Source of the DNA: Rhodosporidiobolus odoratus
Lineage: Eukaryota > Basidiomycota > Microbotryomycetes > Sporidiobolales > Sporidiobolaceae
DNA length: 64,000 nucleotides
Assembly (NCBI GenBank): GCA_034387635.1
Contig: JAOANU010000001.1
Coordinates: 1,922,001-1,986,000 of the forward strand
Direction of reading: 5' to 3'
In this document: piece after piece, positions 11,966-22,754 of the stretch
Numbering within the stretch: the first letter of the stretch is position 1
Layout: each line of letters opens with the position of its first letter
Position numbers and translations under genes: made by a program
The notes under the pieces: generated by a model
Databases searched by the model: none
Told to the model about the DNA's origin: nothing
The model's input: only the letters and a program-made list of their open reading frames with translations

Positions 11966-12387
11966 TTTAGACGCTTCCTTAACATTCTCCTGGGTCAGGA
12001 TTCTGTTGTCGACGAAGAGCGCTGCGTCGTGTTTTTGCCTCGAGGTGACGCAACGAGAAAAGATAGTTCAGGATGCCACTGGGCGTACATTGCGTGTCAA
12101 AGAAGAAGAGGAGGAAGGAATCATAGGCGATACAACCCTAGAAACAACGAACAACCAACAATGCGAGAATAAGAGGAGGGAACCAGGTTGCTGCGACAGG
12201 AGATATGCTATGGACAAGGGAAGCTGACAGGGGGAACAGTGAGAAAAACGAAGCGCGCCCTAGGCAGCGTCAAAGAGGAGGAAGAAGGGGTGAACCGAGA
12301 GAATCCGAAAGGTGGAAAGGAGACGAAAGAAACACGAAAAATGGGTCAAGTCGCAAGGAAGGTGGGAGAAACGCCGCTCCGCGCCTC

Positions 12388-14751
12388 TCAGATATAGGCC
12401 GGTGCAGACCGAACTGCCTCCTCATACTTTGGCGGAGCGCACATCCAAGCCCCCTCCGGACCCTCTCCATGTTGCTGCGCCGTCTCCTCCCCCCTTTCCT
12501 CCCTCGCCTCTCGTTCCGCCCGTCTCGCCGCCGATTCACCCTCACTATGCGCACCGTTGAGGCAAGCCAGTCCCGGTTCGGCGACCGAGCCAATAGTGAC
12601 GGGGATGAAGAGCTCACGAAGTTTACCGGGGAAGGGGAGTTGACCCGGTGGAGTTTGAGCCGCGGGCGAATGTCGACGAGCGCGAGCGGAGGGGACGAAG
12701 AAGGGGTTCGAGGTGGATTGACCCGAGTAGACTGAAGTGGAGGGGGAGGTGGCGGGAGTGAAGGAGTTGGGTCGAGGAAGGGCGAGGTCTGGGGATTGGT
12801 CCCGGAGGTGGAGGAGGGTTTCGCGAAGGGCGGGAGAGGCAAAGCCGACTTCGACAGAGAGGAAGAAGCGAGAAGAGACGTGCACGTGCTTGCCGTACTC
12901 CTTGGCCACGGGTGGTCGGCTACGGAAGGCGGGAGAGAACCAGGAGCATTCACCATGCGAGGCGCTGGGCGTGGTCGTCGGTTCGAGGTCGAGGGCCGAA
13001 GAGTAACCGTGCGACCACCCCTTTCCGTCGACGCCAGAGAGAGGCAGCGCAATATCCTTGATCACCACTTCTGCCTTCTCGTTCGGGTCGGCGCCAGGAC
13101 GGGAAGAATACGGCACCCAACCCCAGCGAGAGACGATCTCCTCTTCCTCCTTGCACCACGGGTCATGGATGACCTCCTCTGGGTAACCCAGCGCGGCCAT
13201 CGAAACGCCAGGACCGAGACCCCACTCGTCCTCGATTGCGGAAGCAAGCGAGCTAGACGAGGACTCGCGAACGTAGGTCTTGCGGACGAGGGCGAGGCGG
13301 ATGTAAAGGTCGGTAGGCTCGAGGGGTCGGTCGACGATTCGCAGAGAGATGGGGATCGAGGCATGTGCTCCGGGGGAGAAGTGCGAGGTAGGGAGGGAGG
13401 GGTAGACGATGTGGTAGCCCATCTCGTTTGGTCGGGGAGAAAGGCTGAGCGACTGCATGAGAGAGGCGAAGACGCCTTTCTTGTGGTCGTGCGTGAGGAC
13501 GGGAAGTTCAGGAGCGGAAGTAGGAAGAGTGGAAGGGAGAACGTGGAAAGGGACGGAGAAGACCTTGAGGCGTCGAGGGGTACCGTTCGAGTTCTTTGCA
13601 GCGGAGAAGAGGGCGATTGACATGGTGTAGGAGATACGGAACTGTGCACATTCGAAGGAAGGAGGACTGTCCATGGACGAGATTTGCATCAGCTCGTGCA
13701 AGGAAAAGCAAGAAGGAGAAAGAAGGACGCACAGTCTGTCTGAGTTGGGCACTTTCATGCTGAGCGGCAGGACGTAGGTGCCAGGCGGTAACCTCGTTTC
13801 TCCGTCATCCTCGAGGTCGACGCGCCCGAGCTTCTGCGATGCGACCTTCTTCGCCGTGTCGGCATCGCGCTTCCAGATTCGCAAACCGCTCGAAAGGTCG
13901 ATGCAGAAGTCGGCGATCATCCGCTTCGACTTGACGTTCCCGTCCTCGTCGAGCGTCTCGCACATTCCAGTGACGCCGAGGTGCATTCCGCCAAGGGAGG
14001 AGAAGGCGAGCCCATTTTGAGACGAAATGCGGAGGCGAGGGGAAAACGAGATGCGCTGCGAAGGGAAGAAGGCTGGCGGTAGGCTGTTATCCGCTTCTTC
14101 GGGAGCGCTGGTGGAGTGGGAGGAGGACGAGGAGGCAGAACAACCGGAGGTGAAAAGCAGCTTGAGGGAGAATTCCGTGCCGCTCCAAGGGTCCGTCGCT
14201 GTGGGTGTTGGCAGTTGGGGCGCGCTGACGGTGCGGGGACTGCTAGGTTTCGGTGGTGTCGGAGGCGGGAGGAGGGCAGAAAGGGATGGGAGCGAAGGGG
14301 ACGGCGGGAAAGACGAAGTCGAAGCGAGAGCGGCGGGAGGAGGAAGGCAGAAGGACCCGGCGGAAGACGACGGGGTCATCGCACACGACGTCGCTTCGGA
14401 AAAAGGAGAATTCGGCAGCGACGGCGAACCGCATGACGAAGGAGACGAGGGGCACTCTGCCAAATCCTCGCGTTCTGCCCAAGGTTCGATATTGCGCGGC
14501 CGTGCCATAGCTGCTGCCGCGATCTCCGCCATGCTGAAGGGCTTGCCGAGCGCTGCAGGTGCTGGCGGCGAGATAGGCGCGTCGTAGGAAGCCATGTCGC
14601 GTGAGGAGGACGGAATCATGGTTTGAGATGAGGAAGACGAGGACCAGTAGTCGGCGAAAGAGGGTGCGCTGGGTTGGTGGTGGAGTGAAGAAGGAGGAGG
14701 GGGAGCGGGACGAGGATGCGTGAGGAAAACGGAGGAGGGGAAGGTCGCCAT
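12388..14751 (-). CDS. Alpha-arrestin-like ubiquitin-ligase adaptor
   Basis: Long protein (about 765 residues from this start) with a Ser/Pro-rich N-terminus, then an arrestin-like beta fold. The arrestin-N block has the family phrase LPPGTYVLPLSMKVPNSD and, after an intron, PPSFECAQFRISYTMSI; the arrestin-C part runs from FSVPFHVLP to the EYGKHVHVSSRFFLSVEV strand. A PPxY motif (APPKYEEA) sits ten residues from the C-terminus. Alpha-arrestins use PPxY to recruit Rsp5/NEDD4 ligases to membrane transporters. The intron at about 13729-13664 is 66 nt, a multiple of three and free of stops, so an unspliced message also stays open. An upstream in-frame ATG exists at 14946; 14751 (KMATFPSSVF) was chosen for better context. 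Confidence 0.85.
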   Translation of the reverse strand: MATFPSSVFLTHPRPAPPPPSSLHHQPSAPSFADYWSSSSSSQTMIPSSSRDMASYDAPISPPAPAALGKPFSMAEIAAAAMARPRNIEPWAEREDLAECPSSPSSCGSPSLPNSPFSEATSCAMTPSSSAGSFCLPPPAALASTSSFPPSPSLPSLSALLPPPTPPKPSSPRTVSAPQLPTPTATDPWSGTEFSLKLLFTSGCSASSSSSHSTSAPEEADNSLPPAFFPSQRISFSPRLRISSQNGLAFSSLGGMHLGVTGMCETLDEDGNVKSKRMIADFCIDLSSGLRIWKRDADTAKKVASQKLGRVDLEDDGETRLPPGTYVLPLSMKVPNSDRLCVLLSPSCFSLHELMQISSMDSPPSFECAQFRISYTMSIALFSAAKNSNGTPRRLKVFSVPFHVLPSTLPTSAPELPVLTHDHKKGVFASLMQSLSLSPRPNEMGYHIVYPSLPTSHFSPGAHASIPISLRIVDRPLEPTDLYIRLALVRKTYVRESSSSSLASAIEDEWGLGPGVSMAALGYPEEVIHDPWCKEEEEIVSRWGWVPYSSRPGADPNEKAEVVIKDIALPLSGVDGKGWSHGYSSALDLEPTTTPSASHGECSWFSPAFRSRPPVAKEYGKHVHVSSRFFLSVEVGFASPALRETLLHLRDQSPDLALPRPNSFTPATSPSTSVYSGQSTSNPFFVPSARARRHSPAAQTPPGQLPFPGKLRELFIPVTIGSVAEPGLACLNGAHSEGESAARRAEREAREERGEETAQQHGEGPEGAWMCAPPKYEEAVRSAPAYI

Positions 14752-16461
14752 CTTTGAGCAGCGTTGGCGAGGGGGTGTCTCGAAGGTTGAACGCGTCTTG
14801 CGCAGGTGGCCGAAAGGCGAGGGGTGTTCTCGTTTTTGGGAAGCGGAGTTGGCAGTGTAGGTCACAGGCGTAAGCACTAGTCGCTGTGTGGGATGAGGAG
14901 AAAGAGCTGGAGGACAAGGTGTGCCCGCGCCTCTTTTTGGTAACATCGCTCAACTTTAGGTAGGCGACGCGACGGGAGCACCGCGCATTTGGACCACATG
15001 GGAGGCGCGTGCTCTTCACGACCGTTGCCAGTCGTCTCACTTTGTTCTGCTCGCGTCCCTTGTCCTGACCTGTCCTGCTGTCAGGCGCACGGTCCTCTCC
15101 CACTTCGACCTTCTCAAGCAGCCGCCAGCGGGAGCACCTGCCTCCGAACGCCCCACGTCCTGCCTTGCCCTCCGTCTGCCACAGAGCAGAGGGCTCTCAC
15201 CGTGATACTTTACCGACATCGGGGCTCGCCCTTGCCACGACGACGCGGCGAACCAGCACAACTTGACTCGGGCACTCGGACACCCGATCGGACTACTCCG
15301 GTCACACTCTGCCCAGTCTCTTCTTCCGTATCTCTGGCTGAAGACTCCTCGCCTTACGACGCCTACATTCGTCTGGCGCTCTGATGATGATCTCGCACCC
15401 CTCAACCCAGGGTAACGGTGAGTTGACCGTGCTGCAGACCTTTTCTTCTTGTCCTTTGTCCTCTTCCTCGCGAGACGCTGGCGACAAAGGGCTGCCAAGG
15501 TACGTGCTCAGGCCTCAGGCTGCGCTCGCCTCTGCACTCCTTGCGCACCGCTTGGGTCCACGCTTATCTTGAACACGGACTGTTCGGTGCAGGCGTATGC
15601 GACGTCGGCAGACTCTCATTGCCGTGAACGTCCGCCTTGGCACTTGCAGTCGTCGGCGGCTACGTCCTCGTCGGCCTGTCCTCTTTGCAGCAGACTGCGC
15701 CGTGCCAGCAACCGACTCGGTGCGTGGAGACCAAAGCATTGTAGAAAGTGAAATCTTACTCCTCTGAAACATCTCTATCTTAGTCCCCACCGCTGACTTC
15801 ACCTGAAGCGGGCCACGACCCCTTCGTTACTGGCCATGCCGCTGACTTGGCCGCTCCTTCGAATAGCACAAGTACACCAGGCAACGATGCGCCGCGCCGG
15901 AAAATGTAGAAGGCGCACCTGGGTGTGCCTTTGATCCCGAGTGGCGCCTCTACAGTGCACACTGGCACGTTGATATATGACTTCGCTGTGCGCTTGGCAA
16001 GGTGTGGCAGTACGGATGTGGGAGAAAGGCGGCATCGCCGTACGTTCAAGACCTTCTCAAGTCGGGGGGGGGGGGGGGGGGGGGGGCTGGTCGAACTCTT
16101 TCCTCTCTCGTCCACTGCCTTGACCCGCCTTCCGAATAGAGCCCTGCGAAGCAGTGATTATCGTCGTCTATCTGAAGAAGGGATCGGACCTGCTCCTCCC
16201 TCTGACGACAGCCTTCCCTTCATGAACGAAACCGCTGTCTTGCTGCGCGGGCTTGGAGAGCCGCCTCTCTGCCACGGCTTGTATTCCTGCTTCCTCCTCC
16301 TGCACCCCAGCATTCACAGCAGTCGTACGCTGAGCGTCTTATTGTCAGCGCCACCTGGAGTCCAGCATCGTCCTCTTCTTTGAATCAGTCAAGGTGCGGC
16401 TTCTCCTTTGTTGCTGTGTGCGCAGAAGCAGAGCTAAATTTCCACTCCTGGCAGACAAGCC
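14752..16461. other. 1.7-kb gene-free divergent region
   Basis: No open frame here shows codon bias, a domain or splice continuity. The segment separates two divergent genes and probably holds both promoters and 5' UTRs. Possible UTR introns are suggested by GTGAGT at about 15418 with a CTGCAG acceptor at about 15434. A run of 23 G residues lies at 16064-16086. Confidence 0.5.
16064..16086. repeat. Poly(dG) tract, 23 bp
   Basis: An uninterrupted run of 23 G on the + strand, about 375 bp upstream of the membrane-protein start. Long G runs can form quadruplexes and exclude nucleosomes. Its true length may be misread by sequencing. Confidence 0.9.
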
Positions 16462-17649
16462 ATGGCTTTCCTGTCACACAAGAAGGCAGAACTGCCTTCG
16501 ATCAGTTCCTCTCAGCACCGCCGTCGAGTCTCTTTTCCCAGTACTCCGCCCGAAACCCCTCGAGATGGTTACTTTGGACCAGACTCGCGCGGTCCCGCCC
16601 CTACGATCACATACGACTCCGTCTTTCCGGCTACCCCGCCCTATACACCCGAGCGTGCACTGGCAGAAGAAAAGGCGCCTGCCCTTCCTCCTCCAACCTC
16701 AGACCGTCGGCGCCCAAGTCAGGCATACGCTCATCATTGCCGCACCTCGACTGCAGCTCTCCTCCGGCTCGCTGCGGCCAAGCAAGGGATTATTCTGACC
16801 CCCTCAAAGGCGCTCGCCCTCTTCCTCCTCATGCTTTCCGCGACCTGGCTTGCTTCTTCCCTTCCCATTCCGCTATCCTTCCCCCGCCCCGCCAGCAGCT
16901 CGCATACTACCAGCGCGCCGGCGCACCCGTCCTCGCCCATATACGTCCACAATAACCGTCCGGCGATGCAACCCGTTGGGGAGGCCGCTCAGCGCCAGGC
17001 TTGGGCCGACTCTTTCCCCTATCGCATTCCTCCCCAGCAGCACGTCGTACCTACCGGTGAGACTGTAGAAGCCTCCTCATCAAGTCTGGATAGCCAGATC
17101 ATGCGAGAGCATCCCGAACTTCTCGCCAACCAGGCTCGTCCTCCTCGTCGTCGGCCGCTTCGCCTGAAACAGGCCGATTCTGAAGATGTCGACGGCTCCG
17201 CGACCTCACTAGCACGTCCCTTGGGCGAGGACTCCTCAGACGACGCTTCTCGTTCCCCTCGCCGGCCGTCTCATGATCAGCCCGGTCGTCAGGCGCAGCT
17301 CAACCGGCTGAAAAAGGTCGCCGTGGCCAAGGGTCGCCATGCCCGCGTCGGTCAGAAGGTTCCTTACGACTCCGCGCAGCAGCAAGCGGCAGCCCGAGTG
17401 GAACAAGACCGCATCATCCGCGAAGGAAACAGCGAGGAAGGGAGGAGGAAACTCCGCAACCCGCAGGGGGCTGCAGCGGCGGTCGCAGCTGCCGCAGAGG
17501 AACAAGCTATCAGAGAGGCGTCTGCTGGCTGGAGGACCCACAAGGGGGCACTGAAGCAGACAGGAAAAGGGAAACCTAGGGAGGGTGAAGAGACTTTAGT
17601 GAGGGTGCAAGGGGATGGCCACGACTCCGGCGCTTTACTAGCCGCTTGA
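16462..17649 (+). CDS. Single-pass membrane protein, unknown function
   Basis: A single-exon frame of 395 residues. I do not recognise a family. Residues 1-110 are Ser/Pro-rich with SP/TP sites (for example STPPETPRDG). One hydrophobic segment at about residues 113-133 (ALALFLLMLSATWLASSLPI) fits a transmembrane helix of a type II protein, with a basic N-terminal side (RRRPS, RTST). The rest is charged and low complexity, including an Ala-rich helix around residue 335 and several RR/KR pairs. The layout resembles fungal Golgi or ER membrane proteins, but no enzymatic motif is visible. The ATG has a good context (GCCATGG). Confidence 0.65.
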   Translation: MAFLSHKKAELPSISSSQHRRRVSFPSTPPETPRDGYFGPDSRGPAPTITYDSVFPATPPYTPERALAEEKAPALPPPTSDRRRPSQAYAHHCRTSTAALLRLAAAKQGIILTPSKALALFLLMLSATWLASSLPIPLSFPRPASSSHTTSAPAHPSSPIYVHNNRPAMQPVGEAAQRQAWADSFPYRIPPQQHVVPTGETVEASSSSLDSQIMREHPELLANQARPPRRRPLRLKQADSEDVDGSATSLARPLGEDSSDDASRSPRRPSHDQPGRQAQLNRLKKVAVAKGRHARVGQKVPYDSAQQQAAARVEQDRIIREGNSEEGRRKLRNPQGAAAAVAAAAEEQAIREASAGWRTHKGALKQTGKGKPREGEETLVRVQGDGHDSGALLAA

Positions 17650-18073
17650 AGGGATGACGAGGCGACTATAGACGTCTTGTTGGATGAACCGGACGAGTGA
17701 TAGGGCTCGTGAAGACCAGATTATCGTTTCTTTAGTACTGGCTGTAGATGCGCTTTTCTTACGTACAAATCGTGTTGTATGGCCGAATCTGTCTTCGTCT
17801 TCGCTCCTGGAGTGAAGTTTGCGCCTTCCTTCCACACCTGCTTTGATCAATAGCCGGAGAGGGTGAGAAGCTCCCATGGCGCCTGCGGAAAGGAACCCCG
17901 CATCGCCTCAAACACCTCCCATCAAGAATATACGACTTGCTGAGCCAGATCAACAAGCGCCTTGAACTACCGGCGTCTACTATAGCGGCACTCGTACGCC
18001 CAAGAACGGATCGACGTCCGCTTTCCTCAGCCCTGCTTTCCCCCTCCTCTCGCCGACAACATCTTCAAACGCT
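17650..18073. promoter_or_regulatory. Intergenic region before the TBC gene
   Basis: 3' UTR of the membrane-protein gene and promoter of the TBC gene. An ATG at 17877 opens a 29-codon frame ending at TGA 17964-17966. It is in the same frame as the exon that starts the TBC protein, so it could be an upstream ORF or point to a missed first exon. Confidence 0.4.
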
Positions 18074-21000
18074 ATGAGTCTGCGCAAGGCACAAACTTTG
18101 TCATACTGGAGGGACCCAACTCGGGAGGTTCGTCTGCCATCTTTGCCCGCCTGCCTATCTGCGAGCTGATCGAGATTGTCCGGCCACGAATCGCAGGAGA
18201 GCTTCAGGCTGGCTTTCGGCTTGCCTGATGAGGAGCAGCCGCTGGGAGAGGTACATGCGGTGCTTATGATGAGCGGAGAAGAAGACACCTACGTACGTCT
18301 TGCCGGTTGCAGATTGATTTCGCGGACGCTGATTTGGGCGCTCCACTTCGGTTGTGCAGTCTGGCAAATTGTACCTTTCTACCTCGTTCCTCACTTTCAC
18401 TTCCCTTGACCGGAGGTCATGCCGTCTCACCCTGCCGCTTGCGACCGTCCGTCGGGTGGAAAAGCTAGCACCAGGACAAGAAGGAACTGCCGTCGGGGCG
18501 TTCGCACTTGCTCTTACGCTTTTCCACGGTCTTCGCATAGTGCGCCCGTTTCATTGGACGAATTGACGCGGCCTAGATGCTGACCTTCCATTTGTAGGTC
18601 CTTCAACTAAACTCGCTTCGACCTACCAACGATCAATTCTGCGCCAATCTGCGGGTTCGACTGAAAGCCGCCTTACCCCTTATGAAAACGCTCAAACCCT
18701 TCGCCAATACGTTCTTCTCGGAATGGTACTTGCGACCGGAGCGAGAACAGGAGGAGCTGCGGAGGAAGAGTCAGGAAGCAAAGGTTGGAGACCTGATCTC
18801 CCTCGACGACCAGGGCAAGGGGAAAGAGGTGGAGGAGGACCAGCCTTGGACAACCGAGTCAGGAATGGATGCAGGCTTCCATGCTGGACTGTGCGTCTTC
18901 CTAGTTCCGCTTTTCTCACCTTCTCGTTTGCGTACATTCCCCTTGTCGGCTCTACTCTTCAATCCCTCCTTCATGCTGCCGGTCGCGCAGTTACTGATCG
19001 CTTGCTCCCGCCATCTGGCTCTGCAGAGGCATGGCTTTTCGCTTTCCCGGCGACCCTCGCAAGCTGCGCGAAAAATCGAAGATGAAGCTCTGGAAGGATT
19101 ATCTCAAGTGTGGGTTCGGCCCCCTTCCTAACCGTGAGCGTATACTGAGATGTTCCGGAGTAGATCACGGACGCAACCTCACCATCCTGCGATATCCGAG
19201 CTTCACCCGCCTCGTCCTCGTCGGCCTACCAAATAGGCTACGCGGCGAGATGTGGGAGCTCACCTGCGGCTCGATGTTCCTCCGGCTACACAACCCTGGT
19301 GTCTACGAGCAGATTCTGCGGGACAATGAAGGGAGACGAAGCGCAAGTACGGACGACATCGAGAAGGACCTGCATCGCTCGCTGCCAGAATACCCCGCCT
19401 ATCAGAATCCGCGAGGTATTGATACCCTACGGCGGGTGCTCGCTGCCTACTCGTGGAGCAATCCGGCTCTCGGCTACTGCCAGGCTAGTTTTTCATCCAT
19501 CATCCTGATTCCGGTGCAGTCGCTGACAAGCCGTTTCTCGCAGGCCATGAACCTTGTCGCTTCATCATTCCTCATTTACATGAGTGAGGAGCAGTGCTTC
19601 TGGTGTCTGACCATACTTTGCGATCGACTTCTTCCGGGCTACTACAGGTGCGCCTTCTCTGCCACGTATCCTTTCCCTTGCGTTGACGCCTCTCCAAATA
19701 TACTCTCACAGCCCTTCCATGTACGGGACTGTACTCGACCAGCGCGTTTTCGAGCACCTCGTCCAGAAGTGTCTTCCCGTGCTTCACGACCACTTCGTCC
19801 GTGCCGATATTCAGCTGTCCGTTGCCTCCCTGCCTTGGTTCCTCTCTTTATACATATCTTCCATGCCTATGGTGTTTGCGTTCCGGTACGTTGTCTCCTA
19901 CTTCGCCCCTGTATCGCACGCTGATTCTCTTTGCCGCGTAGCATTATCGATTGCTTCTTCCTCATGGGACCCAAGGTCCTCTTCCAAGTCGGGTGCGCGC
20001 TTTCCCTCTTCCCTATTAAGTAGCAGCTGACGAGGACGTCGCTCTCCAGGCTGGCCATCTTGAAGCTGAATGGCCCGGAGCTCATGCGGACAACGGACGA
20101 CGGCGCCTTCATCAAGTAAGTCTTGCCGTCTCGCCTGTGTTTCCCTTGCCATTGACTCATCTAGATGATACAGCGTCCTCAAAGCCTACTTCACCACTCT
20201 CGGCGATTCCGCAAACCCGCACGCCCGAGATCCGCGACAACGGCAAGTCACAAGATTCCAGGAACTGTTCGTCGTTGCCTTCCGCGAGTTCTCCATCATC
20301 ACCGACGACACCATCACTTCCGAGCGCAAGCGGTTCCGAGCCGAAGTCCTTGTCTCTATCGAGACTTTTGCCAAGCGGACCGCAATTCGCAATCTGCAGT
20401 CAACCAGACGGCTTGACAAGGACCAGCTCGGCCTCGCCTACGACCACTTCCAGCTCGCCGTCCTGAAGCAGAAGGAGCGCGAGCGCGAAACGGCAAGTGC
20501 TGCACCTCGCAGCCGGGCTTCGTCTTTCGCAACTCCTGGCGCACGGTCGCCTAGCTCTCCTCGTTCGTCCCTCAAGCCAAGCGACGGTGCGTCGTCGCTC
20601 AACAGTCCGAGACCTCCGAAGGAAGAGACTCGACCCGAGGACAGAATCGACCGCCAAGCTTTCGGTGGCTTCATAGCCGACGTTTCGACTTGGGCCCGCG
20701 ACGAGAAGGTCGTCAAGAACGGTCTGCTTGAGCACGTCGAGCGCCACCCGGCTGATCATGCGCTCATTGACAAGGTCTTCGCTTCCTGGGACAAGACCCT
20801 CAAGGGATCACTCAGTTTTCAGGTCCGCTTCTTTGCCAGCCTGTTTTGCCTTCCGACCAGTTTCTCACCTTCCCCGATCCTCAGGATGTTATCGACGGTC
20901 TCGACGGCGTACTATTCAACGACCTCGTCTCCAGTCTCTCTTGGCTTTTCAACCTTTACGACTCGGATCACGATGGCTACTTGACCAAGGACGAGATTCT

Positions 21001-22041
21001 GCAGGTCTCGGAGGCTCTTCTCGTGAGTTCCCCTGCTTCTCCCATGTCCTTCCAAGCCTCGGACCAACGTCTTTGTTGCAGTTCATCTTCCGCAACGAGC
21101 CGGGCGACCGATATCTCGGCAGCGTTTCCAACCTCATCCAGAACCTCTTCGAATTCGCTGAGACGACCAAGCCAGATCTCGGCGAGTCGGCAACAACAGA
21201 CAGTGCCGATCCTTCCTCCTCCGCCGACATGACCCAGCCCTTCCTATCTCTCGCTACCTTCCGCATGTGCATCCTCGCCGACGCCCTCCTCGAGGATTTC
21301 TTCGAGTCGGACTTGACTGGCAGCTGGCGCCTCGAAGTTCTCGTCCCGGAAGAAAAGCCAAAGCCGCAGACAATTGCCGGTGGTTGGTGGCGAGGAGTCG
21401 TCAGCGCTGTCGTGACGGACGAGAACAAGGAGCGGTTCAACCGACTCGCAGACGAGGTTGGCAAGCGACTTGATATCCAGACTATCGAGCAACGTCCGCC
21501 TCTTTTCGTCTCCTACTCGACCTTACACACTCCTGACTCTTTTCAGATGCAGGCCCGAGTATCGGCAAACTCGACGCCGCTGCTGCTGCCATCGAACCCA
21601 CCGCTCGCGATTCCCTCTTTTCCACCTCTACCTCTCGCATCAAACCTGCACCTCGTCCAGCCCCCGAGCCCGTCAACCCACTCTCCGCCGCCGCGATGCG
21701 CATGCCTGCCTATCCCGAACAAGGCAACCCTTGGGCTGACTCGCACTCTTCTCCACGTTCGCCTTCACCATCCACCCAGAAGCACGACATCGACGTTCAG
21801 GCACTCGCTCAGCAGGCCATGTTGCGGCCACAGTTTGCTGCAGATGTCGCGACTGAGGGAGAAGGAGACGATTATGCGGGAGATGGAGATGAGGGCGGCT
21901 TGCTGGGTCAAGTCGATGCGATGCTCGAGGCGGACGATGCGTCTGGCAAGGAAGGTACGCCTAGGTGTTCTCCATCGATGAAGGGGAGAGCGCGCTCACG
22001 TCGCCTACGCAGGTGCACGGGACGAGAAGGATCTTGTATAA
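18074..22041 (+). CDS. Rab GTPase-activating protein, GRAM-TBC-EF-hand (Gyp2/Mdr1 type)
   Basis: Orthologue of S. cerevisiae Mdr1/Gyp2 and animal TBC1D8/9, stimulating GTP hydrolysis by Rab GTPases. Domain order: a GRAM domain at the N-terminus (SYWRDPTRE / ESFRLAFGLPDEE, then SGKLYLSTSFLTFTS), then the TBC domain with LVLVGLPNRLRGEMWEL, the catalytic Arg-finger motif IEKDLHR and the Gln-finger motif YCQ (AYSWSNPALGYCQAMN), and SLPWFLSLYISSMP. A C-terminal EF-hand has a complete calcium loop (DSDHDGYLTKDE). The tail is disordered and Ser/Pro-rich and ends DEKDLV. About 13 exons are needed, with short introns (for example GTTCGT...TCGCAG before the ESFRLAF exon and GTACGC...CGCAG before the last). 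The start at 18074 matches the N-terminal position of yeast Mdr1 but is not certain. Confidence 0.92.
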
Positions 22042-22754
22042 CCCCAGTTCGTCGGTATTCGGTCGATATGCTTGCCATTCCGTTTCCGGCTCTGTTTGCA
22101 GCGCGTCTCTCCCTCCTGCCCACCTGCTTCGACAATCGTCGGCGTACGCCTGCGCTCCTCTGTCGGCTCCCGGCGGTTGCTGTTTGTACGATGTCGACTC
22201 CTCTTCTCGAAGGGGCTTTTGCTTGCAGTAAGTTTAGCCTTGAGACATTGACCGGTTCATCTTTCGGGTCCTTGCGTCAAGCTCCTACTCTCTGGGCTAA
22301 CCGCTACTACTGAGGGTCAGGAAGTGAGTAAGGTGAAGAGAGGGAGGACTGGGAGACGCTGGGAAGGAGGGGTCGACGTTCGTCAAACGGGCTCTCGGCA
22401 GCACTCTGAGATAAGCTCAGTCTCGGATTTGCGCATCCGAAAGCTCCTATCTTGGTAGAAGGCGGTCAGAGCGGCGCATCTTGGCCTCATCTGCCCGACA
22501 TCTGGTGTCGCTTTGTTCTCCTTTCTTCCCTGACCACCCCGTACCTTTGCTTCCATCAGTCCATCCGGCCAACTGTGTTTCCTCTGTAGCGCTCGTCGTG
22601 GTGACAAGGAGAATGTGCGTTCCTTTTCCAGCCACCCACGCCTTCACCTCCTTTTCTCTCCTCCACTCCACTTGACAGATCTCGCTTTATATGCTGACTT
22701 ATCTATGTTCATCTGTCCGCAGTACGTTGGTCTATCGTATCTCAGCCTCTCGAG
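22042..22754. other. Intergenic region, TBC to GATA gene
   Basis: About 710 bp without a supportable gene. It contains the TBC 3' UTR and the promoter and 5' UTR of the GATA-factor gene; GT..AG pairs suggest 5' UTR introns, but none can be proved. Confidence 0.45.

Noticed and set aside
14243..15103. 286-codon minus-strand frame over the arrestin 5' region
   Set aside because: Overlaps the arrestin coding exon in another frame; the arrestin frame has clear domain content.
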